NCBI GenBank assembly: GCA_030765065.1
Contig: CM060990.1
Coordinates: forward strand, 496,672,190-496,736,189
Length of the DNA stretch: 64,000 nt
Source of the DNA: Deroplatys truncata
Lineage: Eukaryota > Arthropoda > Insecta > Mantodea > Mantidae
Direction of reading: 5' to 3'
This document shows positions 45,421-56,714 of this stretch, piece after piece; the first letter of the stretch is position 1, and each line of letters begins with the position of its first letter. Under the pieces are notes generated by a model that was not told the DNA's origin, ran no database searches, and saw only the letters and a program-made list of their open reading frames with translations. The translations under genes and the position numbers were made by a program.

Positions 45421-45857
45421 AGGAAGCTGTCTTCCTAGGTGGAGGGATGTCAACTAAAGGGAAGCAACTATGCATTACTTGCCAAGGAGTGGGTTAGACT
45501 CGGAATTAGTAAGTATAACCCACTTCGTGGACTTAGCTACATTCCTCTACTTTCATCTGTGGCAGCCACGAAGTCTTGCATAAATCCTTGGGAGTTTCAA
45601 TTTTGAGAAATGTTTTATGTATGCTATCATTGCAAAATTTGTTCACAACAAATCTCAAAGCGTCAGCAAGTATAAGAAAAGTATGACTTTTCGATTACCT
45701 CCTTTCCAACACCGCTAAACTGATACATCGGAGTTGTAGCAAATGAGTCATGTCTGTCAATGGTTTTGCATGAGATGACAAGCATGACGTGTTTCCTCTA
45801 AGGATTGTTAGTAGGGAGCTTCCTATTCATCATGACCTGTTATTGGGTGATGGCACT

Positions 45858-46160
45858 AAAATTAAATGAAATAGAGTTTTCTTTATGGACGCACTTTAAC
45901 TGCTGTGGTCCTTTGCGTCCCATTCTATATTGGGCGTGAAATACTGGTAATTTTGCTCTGAGACCTCTTTATCAGGCTTGAGGTCCTTTTACGCTCCGTA
46001 AATCTACGACACAGGACCACCGGCTTTACTCCCCTTCCGAAGGAAGCTAAGCTAAGGATTTTTACGCCCGAAAAAGTCCATCGCCCTCCGCTGGGTTTAA
46101 ACCCGCGACCTTGGGAACTAGAGGCTTGCATGGTAACCACTACACCACGGAGAACGATGA
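45858..46160 (-). mobile_element. SINE family A, copy 4, full length with target duplication
   Basis: Complete copy: head CTCCGTGGTGTAGTGGTTAC (46155-46136), B box GGGTTTAAACCCAGCGG, body, and A/T-rich tail near 45870-45890. Flanked by the 10-bp direct repeat TGATGGCACT (45848-45857 and 46161-46170). It is inserted within PolB copy P3. This copy defines the family as ~300 bp. Confidence 0.93.
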
Positions 46161-46603
46161 TGATGGCACTGGATGACATTACTATGTGTATAAAAAAATT
46201 GATACATTTATTTGACATCAGTAAACCAACATGTGGAACAAATATATACACACAAAAGCTGCTTCACGCGTTTCGACAGTCGATAAGGTCGAAGTGGACT
46301 GGAAAAGTTGGATTGGTATAAAGCCACCTTTGGTATAGTTTTGCCTAGTAAGGATATCTCCATTGTACAATTTAAAATTTTGGATAGGGATTGAAACTGC
46401 CTTACGTCATCAGTGTTGGATTTTGAGAGTATTCTTACTCCATGCCAAACGTGTACTCCAAATCCTGAGACGAGTTACACAGCTCCGTACCAGAACTATT
46501 CCCCACTGAGTTTTGTCACTTACGTCAAACCGTCATCCAGTGTTGAACATTTGGAAACAGGACTCCCTATCCAACCCTATGCATATAGAGGTTATGACAG
46601 TAT

Positions 46604-48015
46604 GCAGACAGTAAAAAAAGTCCACTACATGTGTCCGAAAATGCTTGGTTTCTGACTTGTGGCCTTCAAAACAGTAATATTCACCGGAACGTTTTTTCTT
46701 TCCGCAGGTAGTTGCCGTGACAGAAGATACTAACAGGACACTCTGATAGTTCATTCCGAGGCGAAGGGTACATTGAGTGTTGTGTTTGGCGTTTGACTGA
46801 GCGACATGTACTCAAATTAGGAGCTGGCAGAAATGCACCTCATGTACGGTAAGGCGAACGGCACGCACTGCTGCGCTGGCCCGGCGTTAGTACCAAGAGA
46901 GGTATCCACAGCGAAGTTATCCAGATCGGAAGACATTTGAACGTCTCCATCGCCGTCTGCGCTCATGGGAAGTTTACATCTCGGTGTAGACAGCGGATGA
47001 CCAAGATCAATTCCAGATGTAGAGGAGATTCTGGATACTGTGCACACGACTCCTATCAGTACACGAAGGTTAGCATTGCAAGTGAATGTTCTTCATACGA
47101 CTGTCTGGAGACTTGGAGAGCAACAGTTGCATCCCTATCATTTGCAACGTGTACGTACCCTATCACCAGCAGTTACCTTGCTCGATTGATGTTCTGCCAG
47201 TGGTTCGTGCAGCAGTGTGCTACAAATCCGAATGTTCCTGCCTTAGTGTTATTTGCAGATGAAGCATAGTTCACACGAGTTAGAATTACAAATTTCCTCA
47301 ATTAGATGTATGGGCATATGAAAACCCACATGCAATTGTTCCATCTCATCACCATGTGCGGTTCACTCTCAACAAGTGGGTCGGTATCATTGGTGATCGG
47401 TTAATTGCACCCATGTACTGTTAAATAGACTTACGGGGCAGGCATACACAAAGTTCCTGGAAAACACCATGCCTCATGTGATGAAGACTCCACTGAGCAT
47501 TCGTCGATAAGCTCACTTCTTGCATGATAGCGTTCCTGCACACTTCAGGCGTACCGTTCGCTGGTACTTGGATCGAAGGTTTCCTGATCGATGGATAGGT
47601 AGAGGTGGCCTAATTGCTTGGCCACCACGCTCATCCGATTTGAACTCTATCGATTTCTACTTGTGGGGCGATTTAAAAGCATTCGTGTATCCATCTCCGG
47701 TCCTTGACATGGAATCCCTTCAGAATCGAATTGTGGCAGGTTGTGAGGAAATATTCATCACTCCTGGAATTTGGGGTCCTGTTCGCACGGCCATGAGACG
47801 TGGATTACAGGTCTGTATTCAAGCAGGAGGTGGAACATCTTCTGTAAAGAAAACTACTTGCGGTAAGTAGTACGTTCCGGTGAATATCACCGTTTAGAAG
47901 GCCATAATTCAGAAACCAAGCATTTCGGGACGCATGTTGTACTGGACTTTTTTTATTGTCTACATGCGAGGAATGCATATCTGAAATTATGCCCTCTATT
48001 TTTGAAACATCCTGT
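46604..48015 (+). mobile_element. TIR DNA transposon, DUF4817-type, copy D2
   Basis: Inverted repeats of ~120 bp: left 46604-46727 (AGTAAAAAAAGTCCACTACA, ATGCTTGGTTTCTGACTTG, TATTCACCGGAACGTT) and right 47839-47964 in inverse (AATAAAAAAAGTCCAGTACA, ATGCTTGGTTTCTGAATTA, TATTCACCGGAACGTA). The right end extends ~50 bp further to a CATCCTGTA-type terminus at 48003-48015; the left outer part is degenerate or missing. Inserted in PolB copy P3. Confidence 0.85.
46830..47870 (+). pseudogene. Mariner-related transposase (DUF4817 family), D2
   Basis: Frames shift several times. Readable: MHLMYGKANGTHCCAGP (worn N-terminus), LQVNVLHTTVWRLGEQQLHP (second helix-turn-helix), LVLFADEA (first Asp) followed by a TAG, LHDSVPAHFRRTVRWYLDR (second Asp motif intact), RWIGRGGLIAWPPRSSDLNS, IDFYLWGDLKAFVYPSPV (third Asp), and C-terminal MRRGLQVCIQAGG. 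Longest frame 47520-47870. Confidence 0.85.
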
Positions 48016-48427
48016 ATGTATATACATATAAAAGGTTTCGAATCTTCTACAGTATGGTACATGTGTAAGCAAGAATTCACAGAGCAGAAGTGGAAAGTAA
48101 CAGACCATGATAATATAAGTGGAGAATATTGCGGGAGTCCACAAAATAAGTGTAATCTTGCATGCAAGCCTCTCGATTGTATTCATGCCTTCATTTTTAG
48201 CCTGAGTGTAAATGTCTCATTTTATAATTAATCAGTTTTATACCACAGGCGAACGAGTGGATGCAATTCCGAATTTAGAAGAAAAGTGCATCTCATTCCC
48301 AAACTACATTGGGGGTATTAAGCTCAGCTTTGTAGACACATTTTGTTGTCTCAGCACAGGCTTGGAACATTCGAAGACAAAACACAGCAAACTCATAAAG
48401 TTGATCCACCACACCGTTTTACATCTC

Positions 48428-48652
48428 GTAGGTCTGGGTGGCTCAGTTGGTTAGGCGCTGGCCTTCCGATCCCAAGGTCGCGGGTTCAAAACAGGCCCAT
48501 ACCGATGGTTTTTAAGTGTGCTTAAAAGCGACAGCCCCATGTCAGATTTACTAGCATGTTAACGAATTGCGTGACGAAATTCCGGCACACCGACGGCGCT
48601 GATTATGATCCTGGCAATTGACAGCATGTTAACAAACAAAATATTCGTTTTG
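48428..48652 (+). mobile_element. tRNA-derived SINE, family D, with target duplication
   Basis: Head with A box GGTGGCTCAGTTGGTTAGG and B box GCGGGTTCAAAACAGG; body GACGAAATTCCGGCACACCG. Flanked by the 11-bp direct repeat TTTTACATCTC (48417-48427 and 48653-48663). Inserted in PolB copy P3. The family resembles SINEs I know from several insect genomes (recall only). Confidence 0.9.
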
Positions 48653-49050
48653 TTTTACATCTCTTAGACTTACATGGGTTGCCATGCTTCTATATACTGG
48701 ATTGCGACCAACTTCTCATGGTGGAACCTGGTATAACAAGAGATTTGTGCCATGTTTCTTATTGTTATGTTGAAGCTAACAATATCGAAATGGAACAGTT
48801 TGATCCTTAGGAGCCTTCTCTATGTATTACATACGAAGATTCCAGTAACTATTGTGGCTGGGCTATGTGTTGTCATTTAAGGAAGATTGGATTGAGATTC
48901 TATGGAGGATACCTATATAAGATCACTAAAAGAAGGTGATCCTCTGGGATATATCTAGAAAGTTGACATCGAGCATCCTACAGAACTCAAAGACCACCGT
49001 AATGATTTACATTTACTACCAGAGTGCATGAAGTCTAAGGAGGCTTCTTT

Positions 49051-49070
49051 AAAAAAAAAAAAAAAAAAAA
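49051..49070 (+). repeat. A20 homopolymer
   Basis: Twenty A within the PolB P3 remnant, replacing coding sequence for part of the palm; possibly a slippage expansion or a short retroposed tail. Confidence 0.9.
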
Positions 49071-49539
49071 CCCTCACCTTGGACCCCGGCAGAAATATGC
49101 TCATATGGCCTTGAAACAAGCCCTTGGTCATGGATTAGGGCTAATAAAAATTCATCGAGCACTACAGTTTCGTCAGTTATGCTGATTAAAACCTTGTGTC
49201 AAATTTAATACAAATGCAAAACATGATTTTGAGAAGAACATATCAACTATTAAATAATGCAATGTTTGAAAAATCAATAAAAAAATGTACACAGTAGTAT
49301 AGACATGCGACTTGTGACAAAGTAGAAGATTAGAAGTTTATTGCTAAAACTACATTCATTGATAGAATCACATACGATCCTAAAAGCTTTGTGCAAATTC
49401 ATCTTCAACAGACCTATAAAATTATATATACAGTGCCTTTCACACTGACCAACGCACGGCGACTCGCGTGCTGGTCCCCGCAGCTTAGACCACCGAAGCA
49501 GTTATATTCTGCAACCACCTCATGTTCTCATAGTTAAAA

Positions 49540-49990
49540 TTACAATGATAAGCACATACCATAAGGGATATTGGATATTTCTTCCCTCTATCCACTAATT
49601 TCTGGCATCTTTTCGCAAAATTTTCATTCACACACAAGAGTTCAATGTCTGAAATTGAAGGAATTTCTCACCTGATGTTTTCTTTTAGTTGTTTGCATGT
49701 ATGGGGGTTTGTTGCATACATTTTATTTTTCAAGTTCCCCTATAGATGAAAAGCGCATACAGTTAAATCAGCGGATCATGAGGGTCATATTTTCCTTACT
49801 AATTACCTTATCTTCAAGAATTTCCGGAATTAAATTTAGTGACTCATCAGCTGTATGTGTGTTAGCAGAGTGTTCTTGGAAAAACTCAGGACTGGCATTC
49901 AGCGTGGGTCAGCTGTTAAAAAATTGTGTAAGTCATTCCTCTACCTCTACGCCTTTATTGAATGTTGAGAAAATATAGGTCCTATTACTC
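49540..49990 (-). pseudogene. Mariner-related transposase C-terminus, copy D4
   Basis: Minus strand: YAFHLWGNLKNKMYATNPHT (about 49750-49690) matches the third acidic block and following helix of DUF4817-type transposases, then CKQLKENIR, EIPSISDIELLCVNENFAKR and CQKLVDRGKKY. Only the C-terminal third is present. Related to the copy at 56840-57210. Confidence 0.65.
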
Positions 49991-51830
49991 TATTTACTGC
50001 ACACCAATTTCTGTATCATGCAAGGGGATCTGGTGTGTAAAACTGTATATATTGGCATGAGTGTGTTAGACATGTCAAAAGTCCTCATTTACAGCTATCA
50101 TGATATATTAATACCATGTTACGAAGATGAAACCTCAAGTTTATGTATATGGATAGAAATTCATTCATCCATCCAGTGAACTCGGGAGATGTAACCAAGA
50201 TAAACTAAGCTTTCTTGAAAATTTAGATACAGCTGATTATCCTACAAACCTCATTTACTATTTCACACAGAACAAAACATGTTGGAATAGTTTAAAGACG
50301 AGGGAAATGATAAAATCATCATAGCTTTGTAGGCCTCAGACCAAGGATGTATGCTCTCGATAGTGATGAGGTGTGATAAATGTATCAATCGTAGTGCTAT
50401 TAACTGCTATATTACGTTCAATAGCTATGTGAAGTGTCTTCGGACTAATGAAATAGTAATTCTGGTAAAATTGATCCATTCTCAGCAGCATATTGTTTTG
50501 TCAGTGGAGGTTAATAAAATCACCTAATGATGACAAGAGTGAGGGAATATCTACATATGCTTGTGAACATTACAGCATTGCGAACCGTGTATAACAGAGA
50601 ATGTTAAATCTTGAAAAGGTTTTCTCTGTGAGCTTATGTTCAGGAATTTGTGTTTTACCCAGCTACCTCTCACACATACACGCAAGATGTATGATGAAGA
50701 AAGGTGAGAAAGGTAATAGGAAACTGGTAACTCAACCGCAAGGAGTAGCTTCTAGTACTGTTCTCAAGCGCAGATAAGAGGTGAGACACCAAAGAATAAC
50801 CCTAAATAATGCTAATAAACAGTAATTAATTGTGTACAATCAAAATAAATTGATAATACTTTGAACTAACTCAGAAGTACCGAATGACCTCAATTAAACT
50901 GGAAATAATTACAAAAACAATCCACAAGCGTAGATGAAAGTGGAGAGATACCAACCAACCTAAATTTAAAAATAAACTGAAAATAACACTAATAAAAACA
51001 GTGTAACTCTACTGTGCGTTTCACCTCTCCCTTATTATTTCATGTTATGTAACCCACAGATTACAGTCTAACCTGAAAACACCGTTCCTGGAACCCATCC
51101 AGGATTAACAGAACACTACTAGGCTTAATTGATGTGATAGAATATATCAGTATTGCTTAGCATGTGTGTGAATTTATATTAGACTCTCCTAAGCTCCTTA
51201 AACGACTCCAAATGCCAAAAAGACACGTGTGTGTGCAAACGTTATGTGATAGTTGGTATACATGTTATAAACTATGTCTGTCCACATAAATAGTAGTGCA
51301 CGGTGGAATAAGTATGAATTTCGAGATGCTCGATTCAGGTTCAAATCCTACCAAAACGTTTATTTTTTGTTTCTTTGTTTTACTTCTTCCTCATGTGACA
51401 CACAGCAAGATGGGCAGTCTGAACATTTCTTGACTTCCTTATGTGTTTTTCTGTCACTCTCTTAATGTATAACGTTTATTTTTTTATGTCTCACTTCAGT
51501 CTAATTACAGGAAATGCAAAAGAAAAGAAAACAGACTGATGGACATTGATTCAGGTCCAACTAAATATATAGGTATGCAGGTATTCCTACAATATTGGAA
51601 ACTTGCCCGTTTCAGATTATTCTACAGACCCAAATGCTCAGGATTGCTTTTAAAAGAAAAATGCAGAAAATAGACTGACAGTCAAAGACTTATTATCAAA
51701 TACCTATTCAGCAGTCCTTTTATGGAAAGCAAACTAGGTTTATTCCTCATAACTTAACACACTTCTTATCAATACCAACCAGTTAACGCATTTCTGACAT
51801 GTATGCAAGAGCTTAGTGATGAAATGTCTT
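49990..51830. other. No gene recognised
   Basis: AT-rich spacer. A tRNA-like B box GGTTCAAATCCTACC near 51339 stands alone. Short frames show no motif. Confidence 0.5.
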
Positions 51831-52470
51831 CGTTTAGCAAAGTAACTGTTCGAAATGATGGCCTCTTTCGTTGATACAGATCTGTGTGCGATATTGCAAT
51901 AACAACCTGGCATGTAGTAACATCTAGGGTGTAATGGTTCTGCAGGCCTCAGTGATTTAGTTGTTGAAGATGATTGTTCTCTATTGTCTGTACACCATTT
52001 GCTTTAAACAACCCATAGGAAGTAGTCAAGTGGCGAAAGATCGGGAGATCTGGCAGGCCACAAAACAAGTCCTCCCCTTCCTATCCATCTCCTAGGATGT
52101 GCACCGTGAAGATCGTTTTGGATGATCATGGACCGGTGCAGTGGAGCACCATTGTGCTGAAACCGCATCCATAGTTTTTCATTTAATGGTGCATGCTCCA
52201 GCAATGGAGGGAGATTGTTTTGAAGGAAGTGAAGGTAGTGTGCTCCCGTAAAGTGACCTTAAAAAAATGTGTCCCGATTAGGTGGTTACCCAAAATGCCA
52301 CGCCATACATTAATTCCCCATTGGTCTTGTAAGGCTGTCTGTCTTACCAAATGAGAGTTATGGACACTCCAGTAGTGCATGTTATGTGATTTTCAGTTGC
52401 ATTGTGAAACTGCATTCACCTGAGAACTAAACTTTGGATATAAACGTTTTATGACAGTTCACACTCTGTA
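51830..52470 (-). pseudogene. Mariner-related transposase (DUF4817 family), copy D3
   Basis: Minus strand: MHYWSVHNSHLVRQTALQDQ (52380), WGINVWRGILGNHLIGTHF, MRFQHNGAPLHRSMI (second Asp motif with Asp changed to Asn), RRWIGRGGLVLWPARSPDLS and PLDYFLW (third Asp), then a frameshifted C-terminus to about 51830. No N-terminus and no TIRs seen. Confidence 0.8.
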
Positions 52471-52677
52471 ATACCCACCCACAAAAAGTTACTTGAGCTT
52501 CAAAGTTGCGACCTTGAGTTCCAGGTGTAGCTGCAAGCGGTAAGGGTGAAATTTATTGTTTTGCAGTTTTCACATACCTGATAGACTTACTGATGTTTTT
52601 GTCCCGTGCCAGTGCCCGCGCACTAATATGAGGATTATTTAAGACAACACACAAAGATTCGAATTGAAATCTAGTGC

Positions 52678-52704
52678 AAAAAAAAAAAAAAAAAAAAAAA
52701 AAAA
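52678..52704 (+). repeat. A27 homopolymer
   Basis: Uninterrupted A run; may be the tail of a retroposed sequence, but no body is recognised to its left. Confidence 0.85.
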
Positions 52705-54204
52705 GCAATTTCTCATATACCCAAGCTTTATGGTCTAACGAATACTCAACACTTCAAAGTATACCGAAACAGATTACATTATCAAAGTTGAAATAGGATA
52801 ATGTTAACAGTGAAGAGTCAATTGATAAAATAAATGAGTCAAATGACATTAAAAGCCTTCACTTACATCATAATGGTAAAATATGGACAATCGTTTCGAG
52901 ACTTCAAGGTTTCATCTTCGGCATTTGGAGACGATTGTATCTCGAACAAAAAAATACAAAATGTATGTAACCCATGTCATTACATTATCTCAACCAAGGT
53001 GTAATAAGAAGCTGGAACCTGCTCAAACCTGAAGTCAGCAGTATATCCTCTTTCATTCGACTTATCATTCTCTACAGATGTGATGATGTTAGAGGTTGCT
53101 GTGGCAATAAACTGTGGATGTGTTTCTACAAGGTTTGTGTTGAGTGATCTCATATTCCTTTGTTTCTTGCATAATTAGAAAATGAAACCATCAGCAAATT
53201 TTATACTGCTTTTAACTTTACTGTTTACATATTAGAGTTTATAAAATTTGCAGGAGTCAGAGTTGCAATTATATAGAACAGCATGGGTATAAGTTACATT
53301 ACATAACATATTAAGTGGCCTTCTTTTCCCCCTAATTTTTTATAAAAAAAATTTGCAGGTTCAGGTGCAGTCAATACAATATATGATATATACCATGAAT
53401 GGTTAAATGTGAAAAATCTGAGTAAGACAGAAGTATTTAATCATTTAACATATTACTTGACATCAAAAATAGACATTAGTAATATCCTGGCAAAAGAAGG
53501 GGTAAGGTTTGTTAAAATCTTTAGAACTTTGCTGGAAAAAATGTAACTGAATGGATGATCGCTTTCAAAAGCAAAATATGTGGTTTGAGAAACATTCTTT
53601 TTTACTGTAAATGAACCTGAAGTCAGCCCTAGCACTTAAAAAAATGTATTCGACCTCATAAACAATTTGTAGAATGCAGCGTAATGCAAATGAAAGTAAA
53701 GACTCCTGGAAGAGAGAAGTGTAGTAGAATTAGCATTTGCTACACAAATTGGATTGAGAAGCATTGGGAAACAATCTGCTGCTTATGTACGTCATGACAT
53801 TATTAGACTTCACCAAAGAGGGCTTTCAAATATAGAAGGGCTTATATGACATCTCAACACTCAACAAACATCCATATTCACCCAAAGGAGCTCTTTCTTT
53901 AATAAAAGTTATTATTTCTATGTTGTGACTTGGCAAGTGAGAGGTGAAAACAAGAACAACATTGGGATGAGGAAAAGAAAATTAAACAATGTTTTAGAAA
54001 AGAACTTGGATTATTGGCAGATTAACCAAAGCCCAGTTTTGGTTCCAATAATGATAGCAACACAGCAAGGAGGTTTTCCAAAGACCCAAAAAAGACATCA
54101 GATATCACTGGAGTAAGCGAAGAGTTGATGGAGTGATTCCGCATAATACTTTGCACAATTTCAACTGGGTATGTGCCGTTAAATGAGGAAAGATTTGTAA
54201 CATA

Positions 54205-55501
54205 TGAGGTGCTACCTAAATGTTCCCAGAATACACCAATAAATAAAATGACATCTTACCTGGATCTTATTCATCATGGTCACTTTCAAAGTAGTCCCCT
54301 TGGGAGTATATACACCGCTCCCAGCAGTTTTTCCAAGAACTGAAATCTCCCTGGAATGCATTTTTCGTGAGCCTGTTTAGTACCATATGATTCCATTTGA
54401 ATCTCCTCAACTGTGTGAAATCTTCAGCCCTTTAACTTGAGTTTCACTCTGGTGAATAAAAAGTGTCACTTACTGCTAGGTTGGGTGAATATGGCAGATG
54501 AGGAACAACTATCATTTTGTTTTTCGCCAGACACTCCTGGAAGATAATGCAGTGTGTGACCTCGTATTGTCATGATGGAAGAACCAATCGCTCGTGTGCC
54601 ACTTCTCCAGACTTTACTTCTTACGTTCTCCCTCAACCACAACAGGACATCATGGTAGAACACTGCATTGACATTGACAAGGAGGGACGAACTCCTTATG
54701 GACTATTCCTTCTATGTTAAAGAAGCAGATAAGCATGGATTTCACATTACTCTTCACTTGCTGGGCTTTCTTAGGACAGGGTGATGATGGACTCTTCCAT
54801 TTTGATGACTGCTGCTTGGTTTCGAGATCTTACCCATTAACCCACCTTGCATCACCAGTAATAACCTTCAAAAAAAGTCTGGTTCACTTTCTTGAAGTTC
54901 TCTGCAGACTTGCACACAGTGCTGTTTCTGCTCGTTGCTGAGAATTTGTGGCACAGACTTTGTGGCAATCCATCGCATGTTCAGTTCATTTGGCAAAATT
55001 CACTGACACATCCCGTACGACAGCCCCACAGTATTGCATATGTCTGGAATGGTCTACCTACAATCTTACAGCACTGTATTCTGAACAGCAGCAACATTTT
55101 CAAGAGTAATACCAGTTGACAGCCGTCCCGAATGGGGATCGTCATCAAACAATGTCCTGCCATCTTGAAAATGTTTAAACCAGTCATAAGTTTGACTGTG
55201 ACCTAAAGTGCCTTCTCCAAATGCTTGCTTCAACATGTTATGTGTTTCTGCAGTGGCTTTTCCGTGTCTGAAACTAAAATTTATGCACACACATTGCTCT
55301 CGGACACCCGCCATTGTCGATTTTTGCAAGCCATGCAACACATGACAATGAGGAATTTTGCATAAACACTAAATGCGACCACATAACACAAAGTCATTGA
55401 CTTATAAAGGATATATGAGGTACCACCTGGCGGTGTTTTGTCGTACTAGCTAGACTTCACGAGCTACTCAGACGTTCCAAGAGTTTTTGGGTAGCACCTC
55501 A
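54205..55501 (-). mobile_element. Mariner transposon 2, decayed
   Basis: Ends TGAGGTGCTACCTAAATG (left, 54205) and its inverse CATTTGGGTAGCACCTCA-like CTTTTTGGGTAGCACCTCA region (right, ends 55501), flanked by TA. 1297 bp. Inserted in gene family C. Confidence 0.88.
54270..55315 (-). pseudogene. Mariner transposase 2, decayed
   Basis: Minus strand from ATG near 55313: MAGVREQCVCINFSFRHGKA, THNMLKQAFGEGTLGHSQTY, DWFKHFQDGRTLFDDDPHSG, IPDICNTVGLSYGMC. The catalytic segments are badly worn (GGLMGK-like first region; second HHDNA motif lost), and RVKLKLKG, RFHTVEEIQMES, PGRFQFLEKLLGAVYILPRG mark the C-terminus near 54400-54300. Different subfamily from mariner 1 by N-terminus and TIR. Confidence 0.82.
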
Positions 55502-56249
55502 TATACCAGGGAAACTGCTGAGATGTTTGTTCAAAACTAATCCATGGTTTATATGCCAACTAGCATCCATAAGGTTCTTATTCATGCTTCAGCAGTTATA
55601 AAACATGCCCTTCTTCCAATTGGGCAACTAAGTGAAGAGGACCAAGAATTGAGAAACTAAGATTTCAAACATGTAAGGTGACATACGAAAAAGAAGTCAC
55701 GTCTTTTCAATAATGTATATCTCTTCAATTACCTTATTCTGTCTTCAGACCCCACCATATCTACTATATTTGGTAGAATGCACTACACACTAAGAACAAT
55801 TCAAGATATCTTAGTACCAAAGTGTTAAATTTACTTGATGAACCTAACATCCATCATTGTGACAGTGACAATGAAAGTGATGCATGATGTTCAAAATATT
55901 AGCAAGTGATACTGGGATAATCGACATCAAGAGCAATTCGGGTAACTCAAATGGCTTATTCTAGAGATATTGTATTGTACACATTCTTGTTTACCAGTAA
56001 TTTCACTGAAATACATGATTTAGTGTAATTATATAGGCTGACATAGTGCATGTTGACATCATATCACATTAATTCATGTGCTTTAGTGAAACGAGAATGG
56101 TATATGAAATACTATCATATATTTCAATAAAGTATTATTTTTCTTGCTAGATTTTAGTTCTGAAGCACTTTGAAGGGAAATTCACCCCCTATAAATGGTA
56201 GTTTCTATTATCCAATTATTATTCAGGATTTGTACACAACACCACACTA

Positions 56250-56465
56250 CTCAGCCCGCCTCTGTGTGTAGGGGTAGCATGTCTGCCTCCCATTCAAGAG
56301 GTCCTGAGTTCAAATCTCGGTTAGTGTGAATTATCCTGATAAGGTTTTCTCTGGGGTTTTCTCTCATCCGGAGAAGATGAATGTTGGGTAACTTTAAGCC
56401 CTATGGATCTTGGGCTCATTTTAGCATCATTTCATCTATTTATTTATTTATTCATTCATTCATCA
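56250..56465 (+). mobile_element. tRNA-derived SINE, family C
   Basis: Head GTGTGTAGGGGTAGCATGTC (A box) and B box CTGAGTTCAAATCTCGG, body GGTTTTCTCTGGGGTTTTC and GAATGTTGGGTAACTTT, and a (TTTA)n(TTCA)n tail at about 56438-56463. Lies inside the 137-bp satellite. Confidence 0.85.
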
Positions 56466-56714
56466 TCCAATGAACCTGTAACCCCTATACAAAGCTTTAT
56501 GAAAACCTGTTAACTAAGAAAGAAGTTAGTTACTTTGTCTAAATTAATCCCCTATAAAAGAGTAGTTTCTATTATCCAAATGTATTTGGAATTTGTACAT
56601 AATAGCAGCTTGTTACTTGTAACTCCTATGCAAAAGTTTTATGAAAATCTGTTGAATTAGAAAGAAACTATTAATTTTGTCTAAATTCACCCTCTTAAAG
56701 GGGTACCTTTTGCA

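Larger units (their letters stand above)
45430..49440 (+). pseudogene. Polinton-type DNA polymerase B, copy P3, with three insertions
   Basis: Plus-strand reading: ISKYNPLRGLSYIPLLSSV (45505), MFYVCYHCKIC, FESILTPCQTCTPNPETSY (46418), SFVTYVKPSSSVEHLETG; after the D2 transposon, CKQEFTEQKWKVTDHDNI and CGSPQNKCNLACK (48065-48165), MSHFIINQFYTTGERVDAIP (48212), GGIKLSFVDTFCCLST; after the SINE, LTWVAMLLYTGL (about 48675), CITYEDSSNYCGWAM (48820), YQLLNNAMFEKSIKK (49238), KFIAKTTFIDR (49331). A ~150-200-residue middle part (exonuclease/thumb link) is missing. Dead copy. Confidence 0.8.
53700..55870 (+). pseudogene. Insect repetitive gene family C, split by mariner 2
   Basis: Upstream part (about 53700-54204): ELAFATQIGLRSIGKQSAAY and VRHDIIRLHQRGL. 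After the mariner (54205-55501): YMPTSIHKVLIHASAVIKHA (55554-55613), LLPIGQLSEEDQELRN, then SRLFNNVYLFNYLILSSDP. The second part matches a high-copy uncharacterised insect protein type (MP.SVHK.LIHG...LLPIGQLSEEAQE.RNK); its function is unknown. Stops and frameshifts present; assignment of the upstream part is weaker. Confidence 0.6.

Noticed and set aside
51290-51360. tRNA gene suggested by GGTTCAAATCCTACC
   Set aside because: Lone B box; remaining arms do not pair.
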